Positions 47,235-57,279 are shown, counted from the first letter of the stretch. The stretch: 64,000 nucleotides of DNA from Dyella_A sp050749815 (GCF_050749815.1 NZ_CP192735.1:3100001-3164000); one strand, 5' to 3'. A program made the numbers and translations. The notes: generated by a model from the sequence alone, not told the origin.

Positions 47235-48833
47235 TCATGCGCGCAGGGCCGCAGCCAGCGGCTCAAGCTGGCTCTCGTACCTTCGCCATTCGCCAAGGCT
47301 TCGCAGGTGCGGCGCCTCGCGTACCTGGTTGCAGCTCGGAGTGGCCACCGGAGAGGCATTGCGCTCCGGATGCAGACAAGCCGGTTCGAGCTGGAGGCCA
47401 CAACGAGCGAGGACTCCCGAGAGCGTAGCCACCGGGGCACGCAAGAGGTCTTCGTACGCCACCTCGTGCACCAGACCGGGACAATCCTGGTGCCATCTTT
47501 CGACCAACGTGCGGTAGAGGCGGTAGTAGTGCGCCATCGACTCCATACCGTAGCTGTACGCAGGGGATGCTCCGAGCATGGCCTTCATGTTCGAGTAGCA
47601 CACATCCATAGGTGCGCGATGGATGTGCACGATCACGGCGTGCGGCAAAGCGAGCCGGATGAAGGGCACCATGCGCACGTTGATGGGATTCTTGTCGACA
47701 AACCAGCGCTTGCCGGGCGCGCGCCATTGCGTCTGCGCGAGATAGCGCCGACCAAGTTCGCGAAAATCGATGGTATCCACCCGGCGCAGGACTTCCAGCA
47801 TGCCAGCGACGCCGGCCGCCGGCACGTCGGCCGTCCAGCGCAACTGGCGACGAAAGTCGTTGATCTCTCCGGCCGAGACAATGGACGAGTGGCTCGACAG
47901 CGCGCGATCCAGCAGTGTCGTACCCGATCGGGGCAGACCCACGACAAAGATCGGCTGCGGACCTTCATGCTGAAGAGGGGGCGACGCAACACGATCAGCA
48001 AGATGGCGCGAGGTCCTCAGCAGAGCTTCACATATAGCTGCCTCACCCGCTGCGTCATAAGGATGTAGGGCCCGCATCAAGGCGTTGCCACGCTCCAGCG
48101 CCTGCCATGCCTCCTCGGCTCGGCCGAGATCATCGAGCACCTTAAAGCGGGCGGCGTGAAAGTTCGCCATCGCCAGTTGCTGCGCCGGGCCGGGTGGATC
48201 GGCCCGCAAGCGGGAAAGATGGCTATCCAGAAGCTCCAGCCGTTCTTCTGAGCGCTGCTTTTCGAGGTTCACCAAGGCGACAGCCGCCTCTCCGAACCGG
48301 GGCCACGTGCGCAGGCATTCGAGCAAGCCTCTCCGAGCAATGTCGAGGTCGCCATTGAACTGCGCTAGGGTCGCATGCAGGTAATGTGCATCGGGCGTGT
48401 CGGCACCGTTGTCCATGGCCCGCCTGCTCAACGCGTAAGCCTGACTGTATTCACCCAGCATCCAGCGTAGGCGCGCGAGTTCAACCAAGGCCGCGGTTGG
48501 CAGAGACCCACGCGCTTCGACCCGATCCAGGCAGTGCCGTGCAGCCACGAGTTCGCCGGCGAAGTACAGATTTCTGGTCGCGGCGAGGAGCACCCCAGGA
48601 GCGGGGGCGGGCGCTTGCGCCGCTTCGAGAAGCAAGGCAGTTGAGTTTCGCAAAAGTCCGCGAGCTTGCGTTACAGCAGCAAGATCAAGCGCCAGGCGTG
48701 GGTCATCGGGCGTCGCGCCGCGGAGAACTTCCAACGACGCCTGGGCCGCCGCCCATTCGCGCTGTTCCACTTGCTGGGCAGCGCGTCGGCGAAGTGACAA
48801 GAGCGCAACTTCGTCCAAGGGAAGATCAGTCAT
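47235..48833 (-). CDS. TPR-sulfotransferase, second of three tandem paralogues
   Basis: This 532-residue paralogue has the same layout: helical TPR-like N-terminal half, then GLPRSGTTLLDRALSSH (PAPS 5'-phosphosulfate loop), AGEINDFRRQLRWTADV and RAPMDVCYSNMKAMLG. A C-terminal ERNASPVATPSCNQVRE block is shared by all three. The ATG at 48833 has AGGT 7 bases upstream. It is spaced 37 and 49 bases from its neighbours, so the three form one transcription unit. The diverged TPR halves suggest that each copy selects a different partner protein. Confidence 0.88.
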   Translation of the reverse strand: MTDLPLDEVALLSLRRRAAQQVEQREWAAAQASLEVLRGATPDDPRLALDLAAVTQARGLLRNSTALLLEAAQAPAPAPGVLLAATRNLYFAGELVAARHCLDRVEARGSLPTAALVELARLRWMLGEYSQAYALSRRAMDNGADTPDAHYLHATLAQFNGDLDIARRGLLECLRTWPRFGEAAVALVNLEKQRSEERLELLDSHLSRLRADPPGPAQQLAMANFHAARFKVLDDLGRAEEAWQALERGNALMRALHPYDAAGEAAICEALLRTSRHLADRVASPPLQHEGPQPIFVVGLPRSGTTLLDRALSSHSSIVSAGEINDFRRQLRWTADVPAAGVAGMLEVLRRVDTIDFRELGRRYLAQTQWRAPGKRWFVDKNPINVRMVPFIRLALPHAVIVHIHRAPMDVCYSNMKAMLGASPAYSYGMESMAHYYRLYRTLVERWHQDCPGLVHEVAYEDLLRAPVATLSGVLARCGLQLEPACLHPERNASPVATPSCNQVREAPHLRSLGEWRRYESQLEPLAAALRA

Positions 48834-48882
48834 GCAGATACCTGACAGAGGCCCACCAAGGTGCAATGAAAAACAAGCACGG

Positions 48883-50493
48883 CTAGGCGCGGGGTAGCGC
48901 CGCGCGCAGCGGGGCAAGTTGGTTGGCATAACGAAGCCAGGAGGAAAGCCCGCGGCGATGAACGGGCTCGCGTACCTGGGCGGCACTCGGTGTAGCAACC
49001 GGCGAGGAGTTGCTCTCCGGGTGCAGACAATGCGCATCGAAGGGTAAGCCGCAATATGCAAGGATCGTCCGAGTCACGGACTCGGCGCTCTCAACCAGCG
49101 ATCGATAATCGACGTCTAGCATTGCATCCGGGCACAGCTCCTTCCAGCGCGCAACAACGCGGCGGTACTCACCGTGAAAGTGGGCCACTGAAGCAAGATC
49201 GTTGCACCAGGGGCTGACGTCACCAAACATCGCGCGGAAGTTCGAAAAACAGACGTCCATCGGATCACGCACGATGTGCAGAATCGGGGCATAGGGCAGC
49301 GCCCGCCGGATGATTGGGACGAACTGGATGTTGATCGGCAATTTATCGACGAAGTAGCGCTTGCCGCCCGCTCGCCAGCGCGTCTGTGCAAGGTAGCGTC
49401 GGCCCAGCTCAGCGAAGTCAATCTCGGGTAACCGACGCAGCACTTCGCGCATACCGGCGACGCCCGCAGGCGGAACGTCGGCAACCCAATGAAGCTGCCG
49501 CAGGAAATCATTGATCTCTCCAGCGGAGGCCACCTCTGGGTGCGATGAGAGTATGCGGTCCAGCAACGTCGAGCCTGAGCGTGGCATGCCCACTACGAAG
49601 ATGGGCTGCGGGCCTTCGCCAACGGCTGCTGTTCGCACTGTGTCATCAAGGCGAGGAAGCGCAGCCATGGCTGCCAGTAGTTCGGTCGTGAAGGTCGCCT
49701 CCATGTCCGGAGCATAGGGATTGAGCCGCTGCATGATGGCCTTGCTCTCGATGAGCGCTGCCCAGGATGCCTCGACGTCTTCCACATCATCCAGCTCCTT
49801 GGAGAGGGCCGACAGAAACTGCGCGCGGACCATGACGACTCTAGAATCGGAGGCATCGCGAGGCAACTTTTCGAGCTGCTCACGCAAGAATGGAATGTGG
49901 TGATGCTCGGACGTGTAGGTCTGTAGATTGGCCATGGCCTGGGCAGCTGCGCCAAAGTGCGGCCATCGATCCAAGCAAGCCTCGAGTATCTCGCGGGCCT
50001 GCTCCCGTTCACCCTGGAAATGGCACAGCATCGCGTGTAGATGCCATTCATTCGGTGTCTCCACACCGGCTTGATGTGCACGACGAATACACTCGCTGGC
50101 TGGGCCGATCTCACCTGTCAGCCAATAGAGATGAGCGAGGGCAGCTAGCCCGGGGCCATCCAGCCTGATTGCGCGCGCGAGTTCCGCTGTGCACTCTCTG
50201 GCTGCGACGACCTCGCCGGAGTAATACAGGCGACGGACAAGCGCGATGCAAGAGGCTGGATCCGCCCCGTGCCCCTTCGAGGCCGCATTCAGGAGGCAAG
50301 CTGACGAGGCGCGGAAAGCTCCCATCGCAAGCAGGACGTGAGCCAGTTCCAGATGGGCCGGTAGATCCGCAGGGCTACCTGCCACCAGAGCTTCCAGCAC
50401 GGTACGCGCCGCAGAGAAGTTGTTGCCCTGTACGAAAGCCCGGGCTTGTTGCCGCAACTTGTCTGGAGACGAGGTGGCTACCGATGACTGCAT
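48883..50493 (-). CDS. TPR-sulfotransferase, first of three tandem paralogues
   Basis: This 536-residue paralogue has GMPRSGSTLLDRILSSHPEV, AGEINDFLRQLHWVADV, KRYFVDKLPINIQFVPIIRR and RDPMDVCFSNFRAMFG after a TPR-like N-terminal half. The start is uncertain: ATG 50493 lacks a good ribosome site, and a GTG at 50541 with GAGGTG would add 16 residues. Its start is about 200 bases from the end of the second Oar-type receptor gene, which is on the same strand and closed by a terminator. Confidence 0.87.
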   Translation of the reverse strand: MQSSVATSSPDKLRQQARAFVQGNNFSAARTVLEALVAGSPADLPAHLELAHVLLAMGAFRASSACLLNAASKGHGADPASCIALVRRLYYSGEVVAARECTAELARAIRLDGPGLAALAHLYWLTGEIGPASECIRRAHQAGVETPNEWHLHAMLCHFQGEREQAREILEACLDRWPHFGAAAQAMANLQTYTSEHHHIPFLREQLEKLPRDASDSRVVMVRAQFLSALSKELDDVEDVEASWAALIESKAIMQRLNPYAPDMEATFTTELLAAMAALPRLDDTVRTAAVGEGPQPIFVVGMPRSGSTLLDRILSSHPEVASAGEINDFLRQLHWVADVPPAGVAGMREVLRRLPEIDFAELGRRYLAQTRWRAGGKRYFVDKLPINIQFVPIIRRALPYAPILHIVRDPMDVCFSNFRAMFGDVSPWCNDLASVAHFHGEYRRVVARWKELCPDAMLDVDYRSLVESAESVTRTILAYCGLPFDAHCLHPESNSSPVATPSAAQVREPVHRRGLSSWLRYANQLAPLRAALPRA

Positions 50494-50625
50494 GAATGTT
50501 CGAGTAAAGCTGCTGACGCCGAAAGCATAGCGCACCGGCACCTCAAGACAGGCAGCTCAAACGGAGCGGTCTGTGCCGATGACACTGCCAAAAACCGAAG
50601 GGTCCACAGAGCGGGGGCTGACCCG

Positions 50626-50656
50626 AAAAAAAACCACCGACCTTTCGGTCGGTGGC
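50626..50656 (-). terminator. Rho-independent terminator of the second Oar-type receptor gene
   Basis: On the minus strand the stem CCACCGACC / GGTCGGTGG closes a 4-base loop and runs into eight or more T residues, 38 bases after the receptor stop. It separates the receptor from the sulfotransferase genes, which therefore need their own promoter or read-through. Confidence 0.93.
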
Positions 50657-50693
50657 TGTGGAGCTAACACTACTTAAGTGTTCTTCAACTTAC

Positions 50694-53600
50694 TCAGTAG
50701 TCGTAGGACACCGACAGACGCATGTAGCGCGGCGGCTGGAAGTAGACACCCATGCCGTACAAGTTGTTGATCGTGTGCGGACCGGATTCGCCAGCCGGAT
50801 AGGTCTGGGTGGCCTTCTGGTCGTTCAACACGTTGTAGATATCAAACTTGAACGCGAGCTTCTGATCGGCGAAGTTCGGCGCATAACGCACACCGAGGTT
50901 GACGGTTTTGGTCCACGGGGTGTGGCCCGGATCGCCCGGATGGACGATCTTGCCACCGCACCAGTGGTAGTTGCCGCTGCCGCCCTGGTTGTAACCGGTC
51001 GGATCGCCGTCCGCATTCGGGCCGAAGTAACCCAGGCACTCCTTTGGGGTACCCGACTGGATCAGCGCAGTCGCCGACACCAGCCATTCCGGGGTGAACT
51101 GGTAGGCACCGCGGAAGCGGATCGAGTGCTTGCGGTTGTTGATCAGCTCGCCGTCCTGACCCTGCATCAGCTGCCAGGAGTCCCAATCCTCCGTCTTGGA
51201 CACGTCGCCCTGGCCGAAGTCGGAGCGCACCTGGCCTTCGGTGTTGCCGATACCGTGGCTATAGGTGTAATCCACGCGACCCATCCACTTGCCATCGAAC
51301 GGATGCTCGAGGTAGAGGTCGAGCGAGGTGATTTCGCGCTTCACACCTTTGAGGTAGCCCCAGTCCTGCTGGTTCATCTTGACGATCGTCGAGCTGGTGC
51401 CGTCATCGCGCGCCACGAGTATGTCGTTGGTCTTGCCCGGGTTGATCAGGCGGCAGTAGGCCGCGCCGTAGAGCGAGTCGTAGTAGTCGTTCGGATCCAG
51501 GCCCTGGCTCCTCATCTTGTCGCCAATGCGGCCCGGCGAGCACTCGTCGTCGATCGCGGTCTTCAGGTCGCGATAGGTGACCTTGGCGCCATAGGTCCAG
51601 TTGTCGTTGAGCTGCTTGTCAAAACCCAGGATGTACTCGTCGAGGTACTGCGCCTTGAGGTTACGCGCGGTGACCTGCTTCGGATCCTTCGGAGCACCGG
51701 TCTCTCCGTCCGGAGAACGAGTCGGCCTCACCACCGTCAGACCGGTCGGAATGCCGTTGGCATCGATCCCGGTGTAGCTGTAAATGGTGTCCAGGAACGC
51801 CGAACGGGTCGCGGCACGCTCGGCCGCGTTGTTCGGCAGTGCCAGGTAGTAGCGGCCCGCATTGCCGTAGACCTTGAACGACGAGTCGCCATTCACGTCC
51901 CAGCTCACACCCAGGCGCGGCTCCCACTGATTCTTCTCATCCACGAACGCCTGACCCAGGTCGTTGTAGTTGGTGAAGCGATCGTTGCGGACACCGATGT
52001 TCAACTGCACGTTCTGCGCCACTTGCCAGATGTCCTGGAGGTACCAGGCTTTCTGCGAGAGCGACATGCTGGCCAGCTTGGCGAAGTGACGCTGATCGAC
52101 GGTGTAGGTCTTGCTGCCGTCGTCATTGGTCTTGACGAGATAGCGCCAGTAGTAGCCGTTCGCGACGTTGAACGGGTCGGTGATGCTGGCGTTGGGGCCG
52201 CTGGCGTAGGTGCCCTGATCGGTCGCGTTGTAGTACTGGTTGTCGATACCGACGCTCAGGTCGTGATCACCCAGGCGGTAGTCGAAATCGGCGCGCAGGC
52301 CACGCGTGGTCGACGCAGCGGTGGTGGCATTCAGTGCTGTGACCGTCTGCTCGTTAATGATGCGCGCGCCGCCCGTGTAAGCCGGATTCTGATTGGCCGA
52401 CTGTGAGATGAACGGCAGATCGCTAAGCGCGCCGTAGATGGTCGGGTTGGTGAAGCGGCCCTTGCCGTACTCTACGCTAAACGTACCGTTGTCACCGATG
52501 TAGCTGGTGTACTTGCCGATGTAGAAAGTGGCCGTCTGCTTGTCACGGTTGCTGGGCTGGACGAAGTCGGCCCTGGACAGGGTGGTGTAGTCGTAGTTGT
52601 ACGTGCTGCCGCCACCATTGTCCTGGCGGTCGGACATGTAGGTTGCTTCGAGAATGTTGTTCTCGTTGATGTTCCAGTCGATCTTGCCGTAGACCTTGTT
52701 TTCCTTGTTGGTGTAGAGCAGCTCACGACCGTTGTCGATGCTGCCCACCGTGGTGCCCTTGGTCTTGGTCTGCTCTGCCGACAGGAACATGTACAGTTTG
52801 TCCTTGATCAGCGGACCGCCGACATAACCGGAGTAGATCGTCTCCCACGACTTGTTCTTGCTGCGATCCCAGTACAGCGTGCCCGGCAGGCTGGGATCGG
52901 CGAGCGTGAACGGCTTGCCATCCGGCGTGGGGGCGGGGATGGTCGGATTACCGTAGTACTCGTCCTTACCGCCCGAGGCGAGATACTTCGGCGCCCAGGC
53001 AACCTGGCCGCCAAAATGCCACTCGTTGGTACCGCGCTTGCCGATCTGGTTGATCACGCCGCCGTCGGAACGACCGTACTTGGCGCTGTAGCCGCCGGTC
53101 AGGGTCTGCTGCTGATCGATCGAGCCGTAGGGCAGCGCGAAGCCGCCGATGTTGCGGTACGGCTCGCCGGTGTTGTAGCCGTTGATGTAGTACGCATTCT
53201 CCGAAACGCTCGAACCGCCGAACGACACGGCGTTACCGAAGTAGCCACTGCCCTGCACGGTGCCCGGCGCCAGCAGCGCGATGGATTCGGCGCTGCGGCC
53301 GACCGGCAGCTGCTGCAGATCCTTGGAGGTGATGACGGTGCTCGAGGTAACGCTGGACACGTCGATGGCCGGCAGGGCGCTCGCCACGACCGATACCGCG
53401 CTCAGGTTCTGGGCATCCTGCGCACTGGCAAACGGCACTTCCGTACCGCCGCCCACGCTCACGACGACCTTGTCGCTGGTGGAAATGACCGCTCCGTCCT
53501 TGATCAGCGAGACGCTGTAGGTGCCAACCGGCAAATTGGTAGCGGCGTAGCGGCCGGACGAGTCGACGGCAACGGTACGGGTGGTGCCGTTGGCCAGGTT

Positions 53601-53771
53601 GGTCACCTTGACCGACTCACCCGAGGCCACCGGTGCGGTACCGAAGATCGAGCCCGTGGTGGCCTGACCGTAAGCGACGCCGGTGAGGCCCATGCCCAGC
53701 GCGAGCGCGAGGGCCAAGGCGTTGCGCCGGGGGTTCATCCCCTGCAAGGAATTACGCGTATTAATAGACAT
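50694..53771 (-). CDS. Oar-type TonB-dependent outer-membrane receptor (second)
   Basis: This 1025-residue receptor is built like the first: signal peptide (about 12-36), CarboxypepD_reg-like domain (about 38-115), plug (ITSKDLQQLPVGRSAESIALLAPG, YINGYNTGEPYRNIGG) and barrel, ending RYMRLSVSYDY. The two are clearly paralogous but diverged. The ATG at 53771 has GGGGAGA 9-10 bases upstream, as in the first receptor. The neighbouring TPR-sulfotransferases suggest that the receptor, or the compound it imports, is linked to sulfation. The ligand is unknown. Confidence 0.93.
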   Translation of the reverse strand: MSINTRNSLQGMNPRRNALALALALGMGLTGVAYGQATTGSIFGTAPVASGESVKVTNLANGTTRTVAVDSSGRYAATNLPVGTYSVSLIKDGAVISTSDKVVVSVGGGTEVPFASAQDAQNLSAVSVVASALPAIDVSSVTSSTVITSKDLQQLPVGRSAESIALLAPGTVQGSGYFGNAVSFGGSSVSENAYYINGYNTGEPYRNIGGFALPYGSIDQQQTLTGGYSAKYGRSDGGVINQIGKRGTNEWHFGGQVAWAPKYLASGGKDEYYGNPTIPAPTPDGKPFTLADPSLPGTLYWDRSKNKSWETIYSGYVGGPLIKDKLYMFLSAEQTKTKGTTVGSIDNGRELLYTNKENKVYGKIDWNINENNILEATYMSDRQDNGGGSTYNYDYTTLSRADFVQPSNRDKQTATFYIGKYTSYIGDNGTFSVEYGKGRFTNPTIYGALSDLPFISQSANQNPAYTGGARIINEQTVTALNATTAASTTRGLRADFDYRLGDHDLSVGIDNQYYNATDQGTYASGPNASITDPFNVANGYYWRYLVKTNDDGSKTYTVDQRHFAKLASMSLSQKAWYLQDIWQVAQNVQLNIGVRNDRFTNYNDLGQAFVDEKNQWEPRLGVSWDVNGDSSFKVYGNAGRYYLALPNNAAERAATRSAFLDTIYSYTGIDANGIPTGLTVVRPTRSPDGETGAPKDPKQVTARNLKAQYLDEYILGFDKQLNDNWTYGAKVTYRDLKTAIDDECSPGRIGDKMRSQGLDPNDYYDSLYGAAYCRLINPGKTNDILVARDDGTSSTIVKMNQQDWGYLKGVKREITSLDLYLEHPFDGKWMGRVDYTYSHGIGNTEGQVRSDFGQGDVSKTEDWDSWQLMQGQDGELINNRKHSIRFRGAYQFTPEWLVSATALIQSGTPKECLGYFGPNADGDPTGYNQGGSGNYHWCGGKIVHPGDPGHTPWTKTVNLGVRYAPNFADQKLAFKFDIYNVLNDQKATQTYPAGESGPHTINNLYGMGVYFQPPRYMRLSVSYDY

Positions 53772-53979
53772 GTTTAACCGATCTCCCCAGATCTGCCCGA
53801 ACGGGCAAAAATTTTCGGACGCCAATTCTTGCGGCCGGCCTCTAAGTCACCGATGGATCAATGACTTACTTGTTTCAACAGACGCTCTTGCTGCCGATCC
53901 AGCATCAACGCCGAATTCATGGCGATGGCTCAAGAACAACGGTTGGGGGACAGCACATAAGGGTGCCATCCACTTGCCG

Positions 53980-54021
53980 AACGTACGCCGCCGCCACCGG
54001 CAGTGTCAACAATTTCTTAGC
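53980..54021 (-). promoter_or_regulatory. Sigma70-type promoter of the second Oar-type receptor
   Basis: On the minus strand TTGACA (54004-54009) and TACGTT (53980-53985) are 18 bases apart, preceded by GCTAAGAAATTG. This matches the element before the first receptor (GCTAAGAAGATG then TTGACG). It implies a leader of about 200 bases. Confidence 0.65.
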
Positions 54022-54351
54022 AAGCCGTAAACATAAAAAAAGCGCTGTCAACCGCCATGTGGCATGGCGCGCGCGATGTCTGGCTGCTTTTTTGACGTTG
54101 ATCTGGCGCCGGTGCTAGTGCTTGAGACTTCACGCCGCTAAGACAATCGAGGGGCTAGCGACCGCGCCGGCGGTCTTCTCATTAATGCACCGGGCGTCCC
54201 AACTACGCCGCATAAGCGACTACTCACACCAGCGTGCATGATGGTCAAGATCGCTGTGTGCTGCCTCCAGTCCATGCGCACCCCGGATAGAAACCACTGA
54301 ACGGCCCGCGGCTTGCTATCGTCGCCCGACCATCCAGGAAGGAGTTTCGTC
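54022..54351. other. Gene-free stretch between receptor promoter and M16 pair
   Basis: Apart from the AAGGAG ribosome site of the M16 gene at its right end, nothing recognisable was seen. The short reading frames here lack ribosome sites and protein-like composition. Confidence 0.5.
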
Positions 54352-55746
54352 ATGCGCCATCCTCCGCGGGCCGTCGTCCGGCTCGCTTCGTTCACGTTGC
54401 TGGCAGCCGCCGCGGTCGGGCCGGCACCGGTCGCCGCAGCCGAGCTGGCGGTCCCACCAATCCACTACCGCGAGCGCACGCTATCCAACGGACTGCAGGT
54501 GCTCAGCGTGGAGGACCACGCCAGCCCCACCGTGACGGTGCAGGTCTGGTACCACGTGGGTTCGAAGGATGACCCGGCCGGGCGCTCGGGCTTTGCGCAC
54601 CTGTTCGAGCACCTGATGTTCAAGAGCACCAAGCACATGCACGCCGAGCAGATGGACCGGCTCACCGAGGATGTCGGCGGCGCCAACAACGCCTCCACCA
54701 GCGACGACGTCACCAATTATTACGAAGTGGTGCCGGCCAACTACCTGCGCACCCTGCTGTGGGCCGAAGCCGAGCGCCTGTCCAACCTCAATGTGGATGA
54801 GAAGAACTTCAAATCCGAGCGCGCCGTGGTGCAGGAGGAATACCGCCAGAGCGTGCTCGCCAACCCCTACGGCAAGCTGTTCAACGCGATCGGCCCGCAC
54901 TCGTACACCGTGCACCCGTACCGGCGTCCGACTATCGGCAGCATCGAGGATCTGGACGCCGCCTCGCTGCAGAACGTGATCGACTTCCACAACACCTTCT
55001 ACCGTCCCGACAACGCCACGCTGATCGTCGCCGGCGACTTCGACCCCAAACAACTCGACGCCTGGGTCGACGACTACTTTGGCTGGATTCCGAAGCCGGC
55101 CACGCCGGTGCCGCAGGTCACCGCCAACGAGCCCCCGCGCAGCGAGGACAAGCGGTACACCGAGACCAGCCCCACCGCGCCGCTGCCCGGCATCGCGATG
55201 ACCTGGCTGATCCCGCCGGCGCCGTCGGCCGACACCATCCCGCTGCAGGTCGCCGCGGCGCTGCTGTCCGAAGGCGATTCCTCGCGGTTGTACCAGTCGC
55301 TGGTGTACCGCGATCAGGTGGCGCAACAGGTTGGCGCCGACGCCGATGCGCGCATGGGCCCGGGGTTGTTCACCGTCTACGCCATCCTCGCCAGCAAGCA
55401 CACGCCGGACGAGGCGGAGAAGCGGCTGCGCGCGGAGATCGACCGGCTCGCCACCCAGCCGATTCCCGAGGCGGAGCTGACCAAGGTGAAGACCCAGCTA
55501 CTCACCGCCCAGCTCAAGCAGCGGCAGACCCCGATGGGGCTGGCCTTTGCGCTGGGCCAGGCGACCCTGATCGACGGCGATCCGGCCCACGTGAACAGCG
55601 ACCTCGCCACCTTGCAGAAAGTGACCGCCGCGGACGTGCAGCGCGTGCTGCACACCTACGTCACCGGCGCGCACAGCGTGACCATCGACTACCTGCCGCA
55701 GCCCAAAGGCGCGCCGGCTGCTACTAGCCAGGGAGTGACGAAATGA
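54352..55746 (+). CDS. M16 zinc metallopeptidase, catalytic subunit, exported
   Basis: This 464-residue periplasmic peptidase has a signal peptide (about 1-31) and the inverted zinc motif HLFEH at 83-87 (HxxEH), with a downstream glutamate in ERAVVQEEYRQ as the third ligand. It is the active half of a PqqF/YmxG-type two-subunit M16 enzyme. The ATG at 54352 has AAGGAG 8 bases upstream. Its stop overlaps the start of the partner gene (ATGA), so both subunits are made together. Confidence 0.95.
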   Translation: MRHPPRAVVRLASFTLLAAAAVGPAPVAAAELAVPPIHYRERTLSNGLQVLSVEDHASPTVTVQVWYHVGSKDDPAGRSGFAHLFEHLMFKSTKHMHAEQMDRLTEDVGGANNASTSDDVTNYYEVVPANYLRTLLWAEAERLSNLNVDEKNFKSERAVVQEEYRQSVLANPYGKLFNAIGPHSYTVHPYRRPTIGSIEDLDAASLQNVIDFHNTFYRPDNATLIVAGDFDPKQLDAWVDDYFGWIPKPATPVPQVTANEPPRSEDKRYTETSPTAPLPGIAMTWLIPPAPSADTIPLQVAAALLSEGDSSRLYQSLVYRDQVAQQVGADADARMGPGLFTVYAILASKHTPDEAEKRLRAEIDRLATQPIPEAELTKVKTQLLTAQLKQRQTPMGLAFALGQATLIDGDPAHVNSDLATLQKVTAADVQRVLHTYVTGAHSVTIDYLPQPKGAPAATSQGVTK

Positions 55747-57224
55747 GCCGATCGATGCACCGCCTCGCCCTCGCCGCGCTGATGGCCGGCGCCCTCGGTG
55801 TCACCGGCGCAGCCTGCGCCGGCGACTTTCCCAGCACACCACCGCCGCCGGCCGCCGCGCCGCAACTCAACGTGCCCACGCCCGCCAGCCAGACCCTGGC
55901 CAATGGCCTGCGCGTGATCAGCGTGCGTCGTGCCGGGCTGCCGCTGGTCACCGCGCAACTGCTGATCCGCCGCGGCGGTGAAATGGATCCGCCCGGCGAA
56001 GCCGGCCTGGCCAGCCTCACCGCCAACCTGCTCACCAAGGGCGCCGCCGGCAAGACCGCGCCGCAGATCGCCGCCGCCGCCGAAGCGTTGGGCGGCACGC
56101 TCGATGCGTCCGCCGGCTGGGACGAGAGCGGCGTCGGCATCACCGTCACCACGCCGCGACTGGGCGAAGCCCTGGCGCTGCTTGCCGACGTGGTGCGCCG
56201 CCCGACCTTCGCCGAGGACGAGCTGTCTCGCGCCCGCGCACAGGCGCTGGACGACCTGCAGTTGATGCTCAGCCGCCCCACCACGCTGGCCTCGCTCGTG
56301 GCCGCCCGCAGCGTGTTCGGCGACGGCGCCTACGGCCATTCGCGCAGCGGTACGCCCGCCTCGCTCAAGCGCGTGACCCGCGCCGACGTGGTGCAGCTGC
56401 ATCAGGCGCTGTACCGACCGGACAACGCGATCCTAGTGCTCACCGGCGATATCACGCCTGCCCAGGCGACCGAGCTGGCGCGCGCCAGTTTCGGCGACTG
56501 GAAGGCGCCGGCCACGGCCCTGCCCAAGGCGCCGGCCACCGATGGCCGCAGCACGCTGCCCCATCTGCTGGTGATCGACCAAGCCGGTGCCGGCCAGGCC
56601 GGCGTGGTCGCCGCCCACGTGGCGCCGCCGCGCAGCGATGCGGATTTCTACGTGGGCACGGTCGCCAACGCCGTGCTCGGGGGCTCGTACTCGGCGCGCC
56701 TCAACGAGGAGATCCGTATCAAGCGCGGCCTGTCCTATGGCGCCAGCAGCAGCTTCGATCCGCGCCGCGGCAGCGGCCTTTGGCTGGCTGCGGCGCAGAC
56801 CAAGAACCCGTCGGCCACCCAGGTGGTGACGCTGATGCAGGGCGAGTTCGACCGCCTGGGTTCGACACCGGTCGGCCCCGACGAACTGGCCGCGCGCAAG
56901 GCCACCTTGGTGGGCGAGTACGGGCGCAGCCTGGAAACCACGGCCGGACTGGCCGCTCAGGTGGGCGAGCTGGCGGTCTACGGGGTGGATCTGGCCGACA
57001 TTGGCCGCTACATCGAGCGCGTGCAGGCGGTGACGCCTGCACAGATCCAGCGCTACGCGCAGGCTCACCTGGGCGAAACCAACCGGCACGTGGTGGTGGT
57101 CGGCGACGCGGCGCAATTCGGCGCGGCGCTGATCAAGGCGCATCCGCACGGTCGCCAGCTGAGCGCGAAGGCGCTCGACCTGGACAGCGCCACGCTGCAA
57201 CCGCCGCCGACGACGACGCGCTGA
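55743..57224 (+). CDS. M16 peptidase-like partner subunit without zinc site
   Basis: This 493-residue protein has a signal peptide (about 1-26) and the M16 fold, but the HxxEH position reads ASLTANLL, so it cannot bind zinc there. The substrate-binding Arg/Tyr pair typical of the non-catalytic half is present in RIKRGLSYGASSSF. It should pair with the upstream catalytic subunit, closing over peptide substrates in the periplasm. It overlaps the first gene by four bases and is followed by a strong terminator. Confidence 0.93.
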   Translation: MSRSMHRLALAALMAGALGVTGAACAGDFPSTPPPPAAAPQLNVPTPASQTLANGLRVISVRRAGLPLVTAQLLIRRGGEMDPPGEAGLASLTANLLTKGAAGKTAPQIAAAAEALGGTLDASAGWDESGVGITVTTPRLGEALALLADVVRRPTFAEDELSRARAQALDDLQLMLSRPTTLASLVAARSVFGDGAYGHSRSGTPASLKRVTRADVVQLHQALYRPDNAILVLTGDITPAQATELARASFGDWKAPATALPKAPATDGRSTLPHLLVIDQAGAGQAGVVAAHVAPPRSDADFYVGTVANAVLGGSYSARLNEEIRIKRGLSYGASSSFDPRRGSGLWLAAAQTKNPSATQVVTLMQGEFDRLGSTPVGPDELAARKATLVGEYGRSLETTAGLAAQVGELAVYGVDLADIGRYIERVQAVTPAQIQRYAQAHLGETNRHVVVVGDAAQFGAALIKAHPHGRQLSAKALDLDSATLQPPPTTTR

Positions 57225-57246
57225 GCGGCTGACCGAAAGGTCCTGG

Positions 57247-57279
57247 GGCCCGGGCGAGCGATCGCCCGGGCCTTTTTTT
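57247..57279 (+). terminator. Rho-independent terminator of the M16 pair
   Basis: The stem GGCCCGGGCGA / TCGCCCGGGCC with a small loop is followed by seven T residues, 23 bases after the second M16 stop. Confidence 0.95.

Noticed and set aside
55743..57224. A damaged M16 peptidase gene.
   Set aside because: The missing HxxEH is normal for the non-catalytic partner subunit; the frame is intact and the Arg/Tyr binding motif is kept.
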